The position numbers and the translations under genes are program-made. A stretch of 64,000 bases of DNA from contig CAJNOJ010000014.1 of the NCBI GenBank assembly GCA_905250025.1, forward strand, positions 503,624-567,623, written 5' to 3'. This DNA is from Adineta ricciae. Lineage: Eukaryota; Rotifera; Eurotatoria; Adinetida; Adinetidae. The notes under the pieces were generated by a model. That model was given only the letters and a program-made list of their open reading frames with translations. It was not told the DNA's origin and searched no databases. This document shows, piece by piece, positions 46,952 to 56,589 of the stretch. How positions within the stretch are numbered: position 1 is the first letter of the stretch; each line of letters begins with the position of its first letter.

Positions 46952-47912
46952 GTGGAATCGGTGTTCTGAAATGAAGATTTTATTTATTTAACAAAGAAGA
47001 GAACAAATAAATTTTTCTCCGGTACTCACATGAAATCAAATATGAGTTTATTCATCATCAAACCACAGTAAAATCAAATAAAGAACGTATTTTTGTTAGA
47101 CAATAGCCGAGAATTGATCTGGTTGGAAGTCCCTCGAACAGAAATTTCATTAAAATTCTATACATTCGTTTATGAATATGTAGATGAGAACATATTTTCG
47201 TAAGAGCAATCAAATTATTCGGAGATGATTAAAACTTATGTAAATTTCTTCCTTCGAGTACGATCTGCTGAAAAATAGCTCAGAATCTTTCTTCTTAAGG
47301 TCAATATTATCTCACTGTAAACACAACATTATTGCACTTCTATTTACATAGTCTAATTCCAACATGAACACAATAATTGTTTTCACATTATTACAAGAAC
47401 GTGTCTTGAAAATCTGCAATAGATATACAAAGAGAAGTATAGAAAGAAAAATACCAGATTAATTATAGTACAAATTCACATATCGATAGCGCAGATGTTT
47501 GGATCATGCGAAAGAACGCGAGAGTATTACGTTCTTAGAAAGAAAAGCAAGAGATTGATTGTTTAATTTACTTTATGGACGTGATTTCTTGACAAAAAGT
47601 TTCACGTACTCGAGTATCGTTTACGAGAACAAAGATTGTTAAAAGTACTCTTGAAGAATAGATTCATTTCTGAAGTTTGCCAGAAATCATTCGAATATAA
47701 AACTTGATTTATTATCACAATTTTTCACTTGAATACATATGATCATGGAAGGTTATCTTCTGCTTTGCCGAGCAAAACCAATTCGCTATTCAGATTGATT
47801 ATTTTTTATAGAAAGAGACTAATCTGGTTATTTAAAAGACAAAATACTTTTATTTCAACTACATCGATATATGAAAAGAAGAGACAAGTAATGACTATTG
47901 TTTTCGTTGGTT
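46952..47912. other. Intergenic region, 1.0 kb
   Basis: AT-rich region between two minus-strand genes. No gene seen. Confidence 0.6.
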
Positions 47913-49427
47913 CTAGCGGGTGAATGTGCAGAAATGACGAATAATGTTGTGGAGGAGGTTTTTCATTGAAATACGGTCGAGTAAATGTTGAAAGAAGAGT
48001 TTTTCTAAACAGATTTCTTTGACTTTTTCGGGAAGATTTGATAGTAGAAGAAGCAGTTCAGCTATCCGACGATATTTCAAGTCGCTGGTATAATCAGTTA
48101 ACATAAATAGTGCATCATTTCGGTATTTATCAATTAAAAGTCGATCTTGAGGTTGAACATTAGTGGCTAAATTCGAATTCCAATGATTTCTTACGAGAAA
48201 AATAGTATGCGTGTACTTACGATTATTAAATACAAGAATTAGTTTGACAAGAGCATACTCAGTTTGATCGAGTGTATGACGATTTATTTCTTTAATTATG
48301 GTTTGAAATGATGTGTATTGATTATCTTCATCCATGACATCCACATCATCTAAAGCAAGAAATCAATTCGAAATTTAATAAAAATGAATCAAATACTTTG
48401 ATCGAGAAATTTCTTTGTTTCAGCAGATGTTAAAAGAAATAAAAGTGGCCATGATTGTTCGATTAAAGCCCATTGATCGTATTCATTCAATTGTTTAAAT
48501 GATGGTACTGAGTAAATCCACCGAACAGACTCGAGTAGAACATACGATGCAGTTTCACAATGAATTCTTAGCGAATTCTCTTCGAGTGAACTGTGAGTTT
48601 CATCATTGTTCGATACATCAGGCGATGTGCTGCACTTCGATAGATTGAAAGATTGTTGTGGAGGATACATGCGAGCCGTTGGCCAGATGGGAGATGATGT
48701 ACTAAAACGAGAAATTCAAGTAAGACGTTGTCTGTTGTTTTATTTTCAAAATGATAAGAGAAAGAAAGTGATGATTTACTTACGTAAGATTAAGAAAGAA
48801 AAATGAAAATGGACTTACTTAGTCGTTGATATGTTTCGGAAATCAATTGGCAATGTCACGGATGGTGACTTTGCTACATACCCGACAGTTGGTGGTGTCC
48901 AACATTGTGTTCGTGGGAGTGATGCTGTTGGAAGCACTCGTTTGGATGGTAGGCGTGGTGCGCGTTCATTTTGGACAGCTAAAAAAGAAGATCATAAGCA
49001 CGTCTTTCATTACTATTAAAGACACTCGAAAGGGAGAAAAAGCTTTTTTGTTAAGTATGATGAAAAGTAAATAAGATTCAGTTGCAGATGTAAATAATTC
49101 TCACCATTGGGTTTCATTTTTACGGCTAAACAACGTTGAAATCGACATGCTTGACATTGATTTCGCCGACTGACATCAACTTGACATCTGGAATCACCTT
49201 TACATTTATATTCAATTCGTCGACTAAAATAAAAAACTCGAAACTACAAAAGTCCTCAGATACCTGACTAATATTCCTTACCGAACACTTCGTTTGAAAA
49301 ACCCACGGCAACCATCGCAACTCATGACTCCATAATGTTTACCACTAGCTTTATCTCCACATACGGAACACAGGGATACATGACGCCGTTGGGTTGGAAT
49401 CATACGAGCAGGAGACGATGATGCCAT
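47913..49427 (-). CDS. Nuclear receptor, NR2E-like (TLX/PNR/FAX-1 group)
   Basis: Six exons (49427-49282, 49223-49105, 48978-48882, 48701-48397, 48349-48221, 48166-47913) give 349 residues. The DNA-binding domain is complete: [20 protein letters not shown] with P-box [11 protein letters not shown], then a second zinc finger ([30 protein letters not shown]). A Pro/Ser/Thr-rich hinge leads to a ligand-binding domain whose helices 3 to 5 read [30 protein letters not shown] and LLFLLTSAE, matching NR2E receptors. The LBD is divergent after helix 7 and ends HFCTFTR with no clear helix-12 activation motif, which suggests a repressor like TLX. An acceptor-like TATTTAG 18 bases upstream of the ATG could mark another 5' exon. 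A small plus-strand frame starts 160 bases away. Confidence 0.85.
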
Positions 49428-49588
49428 CAATGAAGTTACGTTATCTAAATAGAAAACAAGAAAATGAAGTTGAAGAAACGTCGATCGACCGCAGCATGTC
49501 AATAATTGACCTAATTGAAGTGGAATAAACCTTATTGTCATCATTCGATTATGTTCTCACAAGGTGGAAAAGACATTCAATTACGGAA

Positions 49589-49786
49589 ATGACACCTGCT
49601 GTTCGAAAGACATTCACTTTAATCTTACCCTCTTCTTTCGAAGAACACCGCATTATTTCGCAGCTTTTCTTGAGTTACATCATCATTTTAAACCTCGTCT
49701 ATGCGATTCTATTAGCAGCTCATCTTTTTCTGAGCAAGCTGAGAAGAGAACAACAAAATCTGTTTGATCCTTATGAAGTCAAGTGA
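49589..49786 (+). CDS. Possible small single-pass membrane protein (65 aa)
   Basis: ATG at 49589 opens a 65-residue frame with one strong hydrophobic helix (LFLSYIIILNLVYAILLAAH) followed by a basic segment (SKLRREQQ) and the end LFDPYEVK. It is divergent from the nuclear receptor, 161 bases apart. The layout fits a small integral membrane protein with cytoplasmic C-terminus. I know no family for it and the length makes chance possible. Confidence 0.35.
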   Translation: MTPAVRKTFTLILPSSFEEHRIISQLFLSYIIILNLVYAILLAAHLFLSKLRREQQNLFDPYEVK

Positions 49787-50664
49787 AGATGATCCGTTCA
49801 AGTTAGAAAACATTTTCTTCCGTGTCTTAATACGATCTTTCAACAACAACAACAGTTATGTCACTTTTAAAATAGAAATGGAATGTACGAACACTTATGT
49901 TTGGATGCAATGCACATGCGCGCGTGTCTACTGAGAGAAGAAATGTTTTTATAAATGCTTCTTGTTCTTTTCTCTCGCTTGACAATTGTGTCATCGTGTG
50001 ATAAGATTCTACCTTTCGCGTGCGAAATTCTTCAACTCAGTTTTTAATGTCACGCTTCGGTGAATGCAAGAAAAAGATTCGAACACCGATAAATATGCTA
50101 ATGGAATGGAATGATCACTGTGTTATCGATCGATCGATCACACTGACCTGACGAAAATATTTCTCATAGATAGAAATTTGAAACGACTGTCGAGTCTTCC
50201 GTCAAATGTATCGAATTTCTTACGCATTACACTAATTCTCTTCCACGAAAAGCAGCTCTTGTCTAATGAGATTTCAAAAGAAATTTTACTTACACATTTA
50301 TTTCTTTTCCTTTGGATATGAAAAAAGTGATCGGCAGGCAAAAGTAGATTATCGAATGAATTTGTCAATAGAGCAAAGTGAATGCGTAATTGACTATGTG
50401 CTTTATGAACAACAAATAGAGAAGGAGAGAAAGAGAGAGGGAGAGAGAAATAGCTGATCAAATATGAAATTGAAAATAAATATTTGAACCAATCGATAAA
50501 AAGATGAGCGATAAAATCCTCTCTGAATATTATCCAATGAAAGTATCCATAACTTGGAAATCTTGAAGTTTCGTTCTCGTATGATATAGAAAGTAGCGCT
50601 AGAAACAATGTGGGAATTTACTATAAGAAAGCGAAAGAAATATCGATGACTCAGAATTTACACG
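49787..50664. other. Intergenic region
   Basis: 880 bases before the condensin gene. A GATC-rich palindromic run (ATCGATCGATCGAT) lies at about 50126-50139 and a GA repeat near 50420-50450. The 156-codon minus-strand frame at 50138-50608 is not recognisable and is not called. Confidence 0.55.
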
Positions 50665-52914
50665 ATGAACGAAGACGAAAACGAATGTTTACCAATACCT
50701 CGACGGTATGATTTGAACGACCAAATCAATCGGTAAACGATATTTTCCAAATGAATTTTCTAGTTCGTTAATCAATCGAAAGGCAAATCATTTCGGTTCA
50801 GATAATGAAACATCTCCTATTGATCGTCGTCAATCCCGTTTGCTTCTAAACGCTTCGATTAGTATCGATAGTGGCGTCGATGAAAGTGTTCAAACTCCTG
50901 TGCAATTGATTGCACTTTACGAAAAAACTCTTGAATTAGCATCAAAAAATAAAATCAATGCAAAAAATGCTTTCCATTTTCCACTTCTAGAACGATTACC
51001 TGAAATCTTAGATCTCATCGCCTTCGATGACAAAAACGATTCATTCAGTGAGAATCATCATGAACCGAATTTTGTCAAAGCTGGCTCAGTAATCGATGCA
51101 AGGTATAGAAAACATTTGTAAACATCCGATGAGAAGATTTCTCTAGTGCGAAGATCTATGGTTATCGTGTTGATGCTCTCCATACAGAAACTCAAAAATT
51201 GAATGGAACTATTCAACAACAAGATGAAGACGATGAAGAATCACAAAGTATTCAATCTGATCCAGTAGAAATAACCAAGAAACTGTCACAACGAAGCAAA
51301 CCGAAGGCTAGTTCATATCTCACAACAGATTTATCAACGATATCACTCGCACGTGAACTTGATTTTCATCCATTTCAACCGTCAAATATGTGTCAATGGC
51401 CAGGTGGCGTGGGTGATGACTCCATCTATGCCGATATGGTTTCGTATACAATGTACTCCTCCAGTGATTATCCTTTGATCAACGGTTTTATTAATCTAAA
51501 CAGTCCGATCAATCGTGAATACGATGACAATGAAAGAATACTTGATGTATCGATGAAAACAATCTATGATTTAATTCCATTGAGAGAAGCCATTCAAGAT
51601 CATGAAGCACATGATCATATTCTCGGTAAATATGCGAAGATTCCAAAAGACAATCATTCATTTTAGTTTCGATTAGGATGTCAAATATTACGAGAATTTT
51701 CATTTAATGAAGACAGCACGGCGTCGTATATTGAAACCATTGATGAATGTTCAGTTTTAGATCGTTCTTTAATGGATGTGAGCGATGACTACGACGCAGA
51801 GAATGAAGTTTTTAGTAATGGTTTAAGTGAATTACGCGATGATCCATTTCCATTTTACTTTCAAGAATTAAAATCGGCTCATGTAAATCAAACTTATTCG
51901 TCGAGTAGAATATTCGCACCAGAATGTTTTATTCGTTTAGACTTGTCCAACGGCCATGCCATCAATGGATGTAACACTGATCCAAAGTAAAGTGTCTTTC
52001 GTCGATCAGATTCCTCATCTACTTCGCGATACAGTAAATTTAATAGAAAATATCTTCGCAATATGATTTTCTTTTCCTCATAGAACGATTCATCTGACTA
52101 CAGTTACTTCGATTATTCAAAGTTGAAGCTATTTGCTGGGCCTTATCTTTGGAGATATACGAATCTTCTTCCAGATATCATCGAGTCAGCATCTAATCCT
52201 GAACAACGGCAGCATCAGTGTCGTGCTTATGTTCAATCTAGACATCGTTTCAAACTAAATCTAACTGATACGGAACGAAATGTATCATTAACCGATTTAA
52301 TGTTTTCGAATTCATGCACTCGAAAGATATTAAAAGGACGAAAAAGAAAAGTTCTATCAAACACACTACATAGAGCTCAACAACAGACTAAACACCGTTA
52401 TCAATTGAGACTTTCTCGAAAGTCACGTCCAGTGGTTGATCTATCATCTCTGAATTATTTCCCTGATTTGAATGTACAAATGGTATCTACTTCAGATGAT
52501 TTAAACTCATTGAATGATGAAGATAATTATCAGTTCGATCCACCTGATCTCATCTCTGAAGAAGTGCATTACGAATTCGTTCGTCCTGTTCATTATGACA
52601 AAATCGAATTTGATAGAAATTTCGCGAAAATCGATGCAAAGAAGCTTCAACTTCAATTGTTTGATGTATATACTTCGCAACATACAAACACATCAAGTCC
52701 CGTGTCACTATCAACCATATGTGTGAAACTACTCGATCAAGGAATGATTTCTTATGATAAAGATCAAATTGTCTCAGCATTTTATTGCATGCTGAACAAT
52801 TGCAACAAGAATCAGTTATACATGAAAAGCAATTCACAACGTGATGATCTTATCATACAGAAACAGCCGTTTGTTGATTCCACACAATTGATTTATTCAC
52901 AAGCTATTAACTAA
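50665..52914 (+). CDS. NCAPH: Condensin complex subunit 2 (CAP-H / Barren), kleisin
   Basis: Five exons (50665-50705, 50764-51102, 51147-51625, 51677-51986, 52104-52914) give 659 residues; human NCAPH has 741. CAP-H is the kleisin that bridges the SMC2-SMC4 heads and recruits CAP-D2 and CAP-G for mitotic chromosome compaction. The marks are the N-terminal block YEKTLELASKNKINAKNAFH with LLERLPEIL, then FVKAGSVIDASAKIYGYRVD, the central segment FDYSKLKLFAGPYLWRY and a C-terminal winged-helix region with SLSTICVKLLDQGMI. Exon 3 ends at HDHILG; its acceptor is the second AG (51676), since the first would break the frame. The exon 4/5 junction has an alternative acceptor at 52083 that includes NDSSDYSY but is out of phase with the visible donor. 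Confidence 0.85.
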
Positions 52915-53193
52915 ATTTGATATACAGTGAAGTTTCTCTTTTAAAATAAATATATGAATAGTCACCCTCAAGTTTTCGACATGAATGTCGGTTCCGTTGT
53001 ACCTTCAGTCAAGAAAATTCAATAGATTACTTGATAAAAACGAAAGTATTATTGATTTTATTGCACTTGTATATTTCTCACAAATAATAAAAGAAGAAAC
53101 AAACATGATTGTATAAATGATAATATCAAACACCGAATGTATAAAAGGAGATTGAAATACTATTATGATATGAAAGATCAGCCATCACCTTGA

Positions 53194-53964
53194 TTACTTA
53201 TAAGCAAGTAGAAGTTGTAATCCATCTGTTGATCTCAATCGTTCAATAGATTGAAAACCGATTTGTTTGAAAAACTTCGTCGAATAGAATTCTTTGGGAT
53301 TCTCTTCTTCTTTGCTCGTTGTTGTCATGTTCAAGAGAATGTTCAATGCGAGTGTGACTTCATCATCTTCGTCATTGGGGATGATTAAAATCAGAAGACT
53401 TGCCTTACTGGATGGTAAAATGTCGTACGCTTGTTTGATTTTTTCTTTGAGAAAACCTTCTTGTCTCCAAATGACCATGACATCGACGTTTTCATCGAAG
53501 GAATCGATCGAAACATTCGAATAAGCTGTTAAGTCAACCAACTGTTTGATTCGTAATAGCATTATCAAATGGATTGAATCTTTGAGCGAATTATTCAAAA
53601 CAAGTTCGTTCAGCTGAGGCATTTTATCGTAAAAATCTCGATCAATGTTTGATAGAAGTTGTCGATTGGGAAGAAGAAGATTTCGTGTAAAGTTAGTTAG
53701 TTTATAAGTGAACTTCTCTTTGTCATGTTCCAGGAGTTTCATTGATTTTAGACAATCTAATAAGTCTTGTAAACATCGAGATTCGTTTTGGACGTAATGT
53801 AAGCTCAATTGTTCAGCTACTTGTGCACAAGTCAAACCATGATTCGATTGCGAGAATAAATCGAAGATTTGAAGTTCTAATGAAGTGAAAATGACCCGTG
53901 AACGAATGAAACTTTGAGCGATTTCGAATAGATATTGTTCACTGTCATAAATAGACAATGGCAT
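53194..53964 (-). CDS. ASMT-like O-methyltransferase homologue lacking the SAM-binding site
   Basis: A single exon of 256 residues. The first 100 residues are the winged-helix dimerisation domain of plant/animal O-methyltransferases (ASMT, HIOMT): FIRSRVIFTSLELQIFDLF, then LTCAQVAEQLSL, CLQDLLDCLKSMKLL, FTYKLTNFTRNLLL. The C-terminal part keeps the strand-helix rhythm of the catalytic domain's end (a strand with LLILIIP, then FFKQIGFQSIERLRSTDGLQLLL). In between, about 80 residues that should hold the glycine-rich SAM motif and acidic loop are missing, and no GxGxG is seen. It is thus likely catalytically dead, with regulatory or dimer-partner use, or is a decaying copy. The frame is otherwise intact. 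Confidence 0.7.
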   Translation of the reverse strand: MPLSIYDSEQYLFEIAQSFIRSRVIFTSLELQIFDLFSQSNHGLTCAQVAEQLSLHYVQNESRCLQDLLDCLKSMKLLEHDKEKFTYKLTNFTRNLLLPNRQLLSNIDRDFYDKMPQLNELVLNNSLKDSIHLIMLLRIKQLVDLTAYSNVSIDSFDENVDVMVIWRQEGFLKEKIKQAYDILPSSKASLLILIIPNDEDDEVTLALNILLNMTTTSKEEENPKEFYSTKFFKQIGFQSIERLRSTDGLQLLLAYK

Positions 53965-54043
53965 CTAGAAAAGCAACATTAGTAAGAAACATATACACAA
54001 AATTGAGGTGGATTTGATACAGGAAGAGAGAAAAGAATGAAAT

Positions 54044-54143
54044 TTAACGAGCAAAGCTTTTCGTCCATAGACGAGCCATTCGATCGTAATCAACACGTTC
54101 GTGTTTGTACTGTAAACCAAGTTCTTTCATAGCACAATAATCT
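54044..54143 (-). pseudogene. Second copy of the last exon of the E2-like gene
   Basis: Repeats the final exon of the neighbouring E2-like gene (54273-54370) with its acceptor and stop codon, as part of a 228-bp direct repeat. It lies beyond the stop of the first copy, so it is not needed for the protein. A single N at 54247 separates the two copies. Confidence 0.7.
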
Positions 54144-54246
54144 AAAAAAAAAGAACAAAGTACATTTGCTGAAGCTTCGCAGTACGAATAGGAAGAATAG
54201 AATTGTTTCTTTCCTCTCGTGAGTATCACGCGAAGGCTTTGTGGAA

Positions 54247-54247
54247 N
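54247..54247. other. Single undetermined base (N) at a duplication boundary
   Basis: One N exactly between two copies of a 228-bp direct repeat. Same pattern as at 17299. Confidence 0.9.
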
Positions 54248-54272
54248 AAAGGAAGAGAGAAAAAAATGACAT

Positions 54273-55158
54273 TTAACGAGCAAAGCTTTTCGTCCATAGA
54301 CGAGCCATTCGATCGTAATCAACACGTTCGTGTTTGTACTGTAAACCAAGTTCTTTCATAGCACAATAATCTAAAAAAAAAGAACAAAGTACATTTGCTG
54401 AAGCTTCGCAGTACGAATAGGAAGAATAGAATTGTTTCTTTCCTCTCGTGAGTATCACGCGAAGGCTTTGTGGAAGAATGCTTAATGTATTCTTTTATGA
54501 AGAAGAAAGTTTGAATATTTATAGCACAACGAACAATGAAGCAGATTCGTTCGAAATTCTATTTTTAGTTAGGAAAGGTACTTTGATCCCGATTGTATCG
54601 AGGAATAAGTGATTCAATGCTGAAGTTCTACTCACCAGGTTCACACTGAACGAGCAGATTGGCAACTTTTTGGATAATTTGTCGAATGGTTACTGTTGGT
54701 GACCAGTTTTTGTCGAATATATCATGTTTCACTAGTCCCGTGCTTTGATAAATATTACAATGATATATTCTGGTTTTGAATTCCAACTAAAATCAAATTG
54801 AAACGATAAAAACAAGAAGATACTCCAAACTCACCGTAGGTGGTGTGAATGGATAATCATCATCAAATGTAAGTAAAGCAAAGAAAGTGCCACCTTCATA
54901 GAGAGAATCAGGTGCTCCTTCGAACACAACTAACCATTGCTTCAGACTGTCAGCTGTTGGGCCAGCACTAAACAGAAAAAAAACCTATGCAAATGAATAA
55001 AGTAAAATTGTTCGATAGAGACCAAGTGAATGGCACTGGATTTTGCTGGAGATCGAGACACTCGCGTCGAAGTCTAAAAGCAAGATTTAGGTGAAGAATT
55101 GAAATCAATGCAATTACCGATTGATAAATGTTGGGTTAGAACACGAACTTGACGCCAT
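54273..55158 (-). CDS. Ubiquitin-conjugating-enzyme-like (UEV) protein without catalytic Cys
   Basis: Five exons (55158-55118, 55073-55023, 54967-54835, 54786-54636, 54370-54273) give 157 residues, the normal UBC-fold size. The E2 order is clear: helix 1 LRRECLDLQQNPVPF, AGPTADSLKQWLVVFEGAPD, SLYEGGTFFALLTF, DYPFTPP, then LEFKTRIYHCNIYQSTG, NWSPTVTIRQII and a last helix YKHERVDYDRMARLWTKSFA. In active E2s the HPN motif is followed by G-x-I-C-L-D. Here the aligned stretch is GLVKHDIF, with Lys at the Cys position, and HPN is HCN. So it should not form a ubiquitin thioester and probably acts as a UEV cofactor, like MMS2, TSG101 or AKTIP. The last exon is duplicated just downstream. Confidence 0.82.
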
Positions 55159-55370
55159 TTTTGACAACTTTCCTCAATACCAGTATAAAGTAGTGCAAGG
55201 ACATAAAACAGAGCGATGGGCTTCTTTTCTATTGGTTAACTATCATCCATTGAATTAGCTTTAATGGAGGCGGGCAGGCGGTACATATAAACACATTGGA
55301 TAATAGCAAGTCATTCATCGAATTGCATATCGACGACGAATTGATACTGTACATACGTGTACGTGCATAA

Positions 55371-56084
55371 ATGATGTCGTCTTTGAATAATAGTAACGAA
55401 AATCTCGAAACTAAACGTCGACAAAACCTTGAAGACAATCGTCGTTTTCTTGCTGCATTGAAAATCAACGATGTAAGTCAACAAACGCTTCGCAAAATAA
55501 ACGAATTGCTACAAACACCAGATACTTCCAAGTAGTTTATACATTTTGTAACAATAGCTATTCATTTCTAAATACACCAAAAGAATGTAACAGATGTTTG
55601 AAAATACATTATGTTTATTTATAACTCAAATGTGAATGACCATACTTTTATTTAGATTCGCGATGAAATCAAACAAATAAGTGATCATACGCAATGTGCA
55701 ACCGGACGTCGAGCATTAAAAAAGTAGGTCGATTTCAAGTACCTTTTTTAAAAATTGATATCTGTTTGCTTGGCTTGTCAAGATCAATGTCGTCAGATAT
55801 GATTCGTCGTAGTTCGAGAATACGGCAAAACACTGTTCACAACGAAAATGTTCCATTGTTGGAACGCAGATTAAAGAAGAAGAAAACTGATGAGAATCAA
55901 ACAAATTCGATGCCAAAAGTTAAATTAGTAATAAACAAGATGAATTATCGCTTTTAAATTCCACGAATCGCCTCTTGCCTTTTTTCAGCAACTACCTGAA
56001 CATATGTTGGTGCGATATCATTCAACGAGCAAAAAAGTTGCTCTATACAACACCAAAGTAAACGATGGAGAGACTTTGCTCTAA
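55371..56084 (+). CDS. Small basic protein of unknown function (133 aa)
   Basis: Four exons (55371-55472, 55656-55723, 55783-55918, 55989-56084) join in frame. The N-terminal part reads RRQNLEDNRRFLAALKI, then a helical linker, then a basic patch with MIRRSSRIRQN and RRLKKKKTDEN, then LPEHMLVRYHSTSKKVALY. The pattern of R-x-x-N-x-x-x-N-x-x-FL-x-x-L followed by RRSSRIR recalls the N-terminus of WDR76/CMR1-type chromatin proteins, but there are no WD repeats, so I assign no family. It is probably nuclear. It diverges from the E2-like gene, with 212 bases between the two ATGs, so a shared promoter is likely, and it is followed after 169 bases by another gene on the same strand. Confidence 0.55.
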
Positions 56085-56253
56085 ATTGATTTGGTATATT
56101 TAGGCAAAACTCGGTGGCGAGAATGAGAGTTTGTTGATGTAATTGAACAAAAGATATTTGTCTGATCTTCCTGTTTTTGTTAATATTTTGAATGTGGAAA
56201 ATATTCTTTGATTTCTTTGTCTCTTGAATGTATTTCTAGATAAACACGAGATA

Positions 56254-56589
56254 ATGTCGTCAGAGAAAGAAGAAAACGCACCTGCTAATGATGATAAATC
56301 TGAAGAGCAAAGCGATTCATCAAATAAAACTGAAAAGGACAATGAAGGATCTGATGATCAGAAAGATTCTGGAGAAAGCAATGAAGAATCTGAGACTCAA
56401 CAAGATTCTGGAAAAGCCAATGAGGAATCTGAAGAGGGCAATAAGGACGGAGACAATGATGAATCCGGGAAAAGTGCATCGTCCGGTGGACATGTATCAA
56501 CAGGACCAGAAAGATTTGTTGAAGTTGGTGGTTCAGGCGGATCGACAGTACAGAAAGGTCATGGCGTCGAGGCAATGGTTCATCATTAA
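56254..56589 (+). CDS. Acidic, fully disordered small protein (111 aa)
   Basis: One exon with ATG at 56254 (MSSEKEENAPANDDKSEEQ). Two thirds of the protein is Glu, Asp, Ser, Asn and Lys with an imperfect repeat of about 13 residues (KDSGESNEESETQ, QDSGKANEESEEG). The C-terminal part is Gly/Ser/Val-rich and ends GHGVEAMVHH. There is no hydrophobic core, signal peptide or membrane helix. It is extremely hydrophilic, as are many stress and desiccation proteins, but it lacks LEA motifs and I make no functional claim. An acceptor-like TATTTCTAG lies 15 bases upstream of the ATG. It follows the preceding gene by 169 bases on the same strand. Confidence 0.55.
   Translation: MSSEKEENAPANDDKSEEQSDSSNKTEKDNEGSDDQKDSGESNEESETQQDSGKANEESEEGNKDGDNDESGKSASSGGHVSTGPERFVEVGGSGGSTVQKGHGVEAMVHH

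Larger units (their letters stand above)
54021..54473. repeat. 228-bp tandem duplication interrupted by an N
   Basis: Units 54021-54246 and 54249-54473 are nearly identical; differences are confined to a few bases at the left end (GAAAAGAATGAAA against GAAAAAAATGACA). The single undetermined base at 54247 falls exactly on the junction. Either a recent tandem duplication or two overlapping contig ends joined by the assembler. Confidence 0.85.

Noticed and set aside
50126-50139. ATCGATCGATCGAT palindrome
   Set aside because: A short simple repeat of GATC; too simple to be a specific site without other support.
50138-50608. 156-codon minus-strand frame
   Set aside because: Hydrophobic, biased content in an intergenic region, with no ATG context or recognisable domain.
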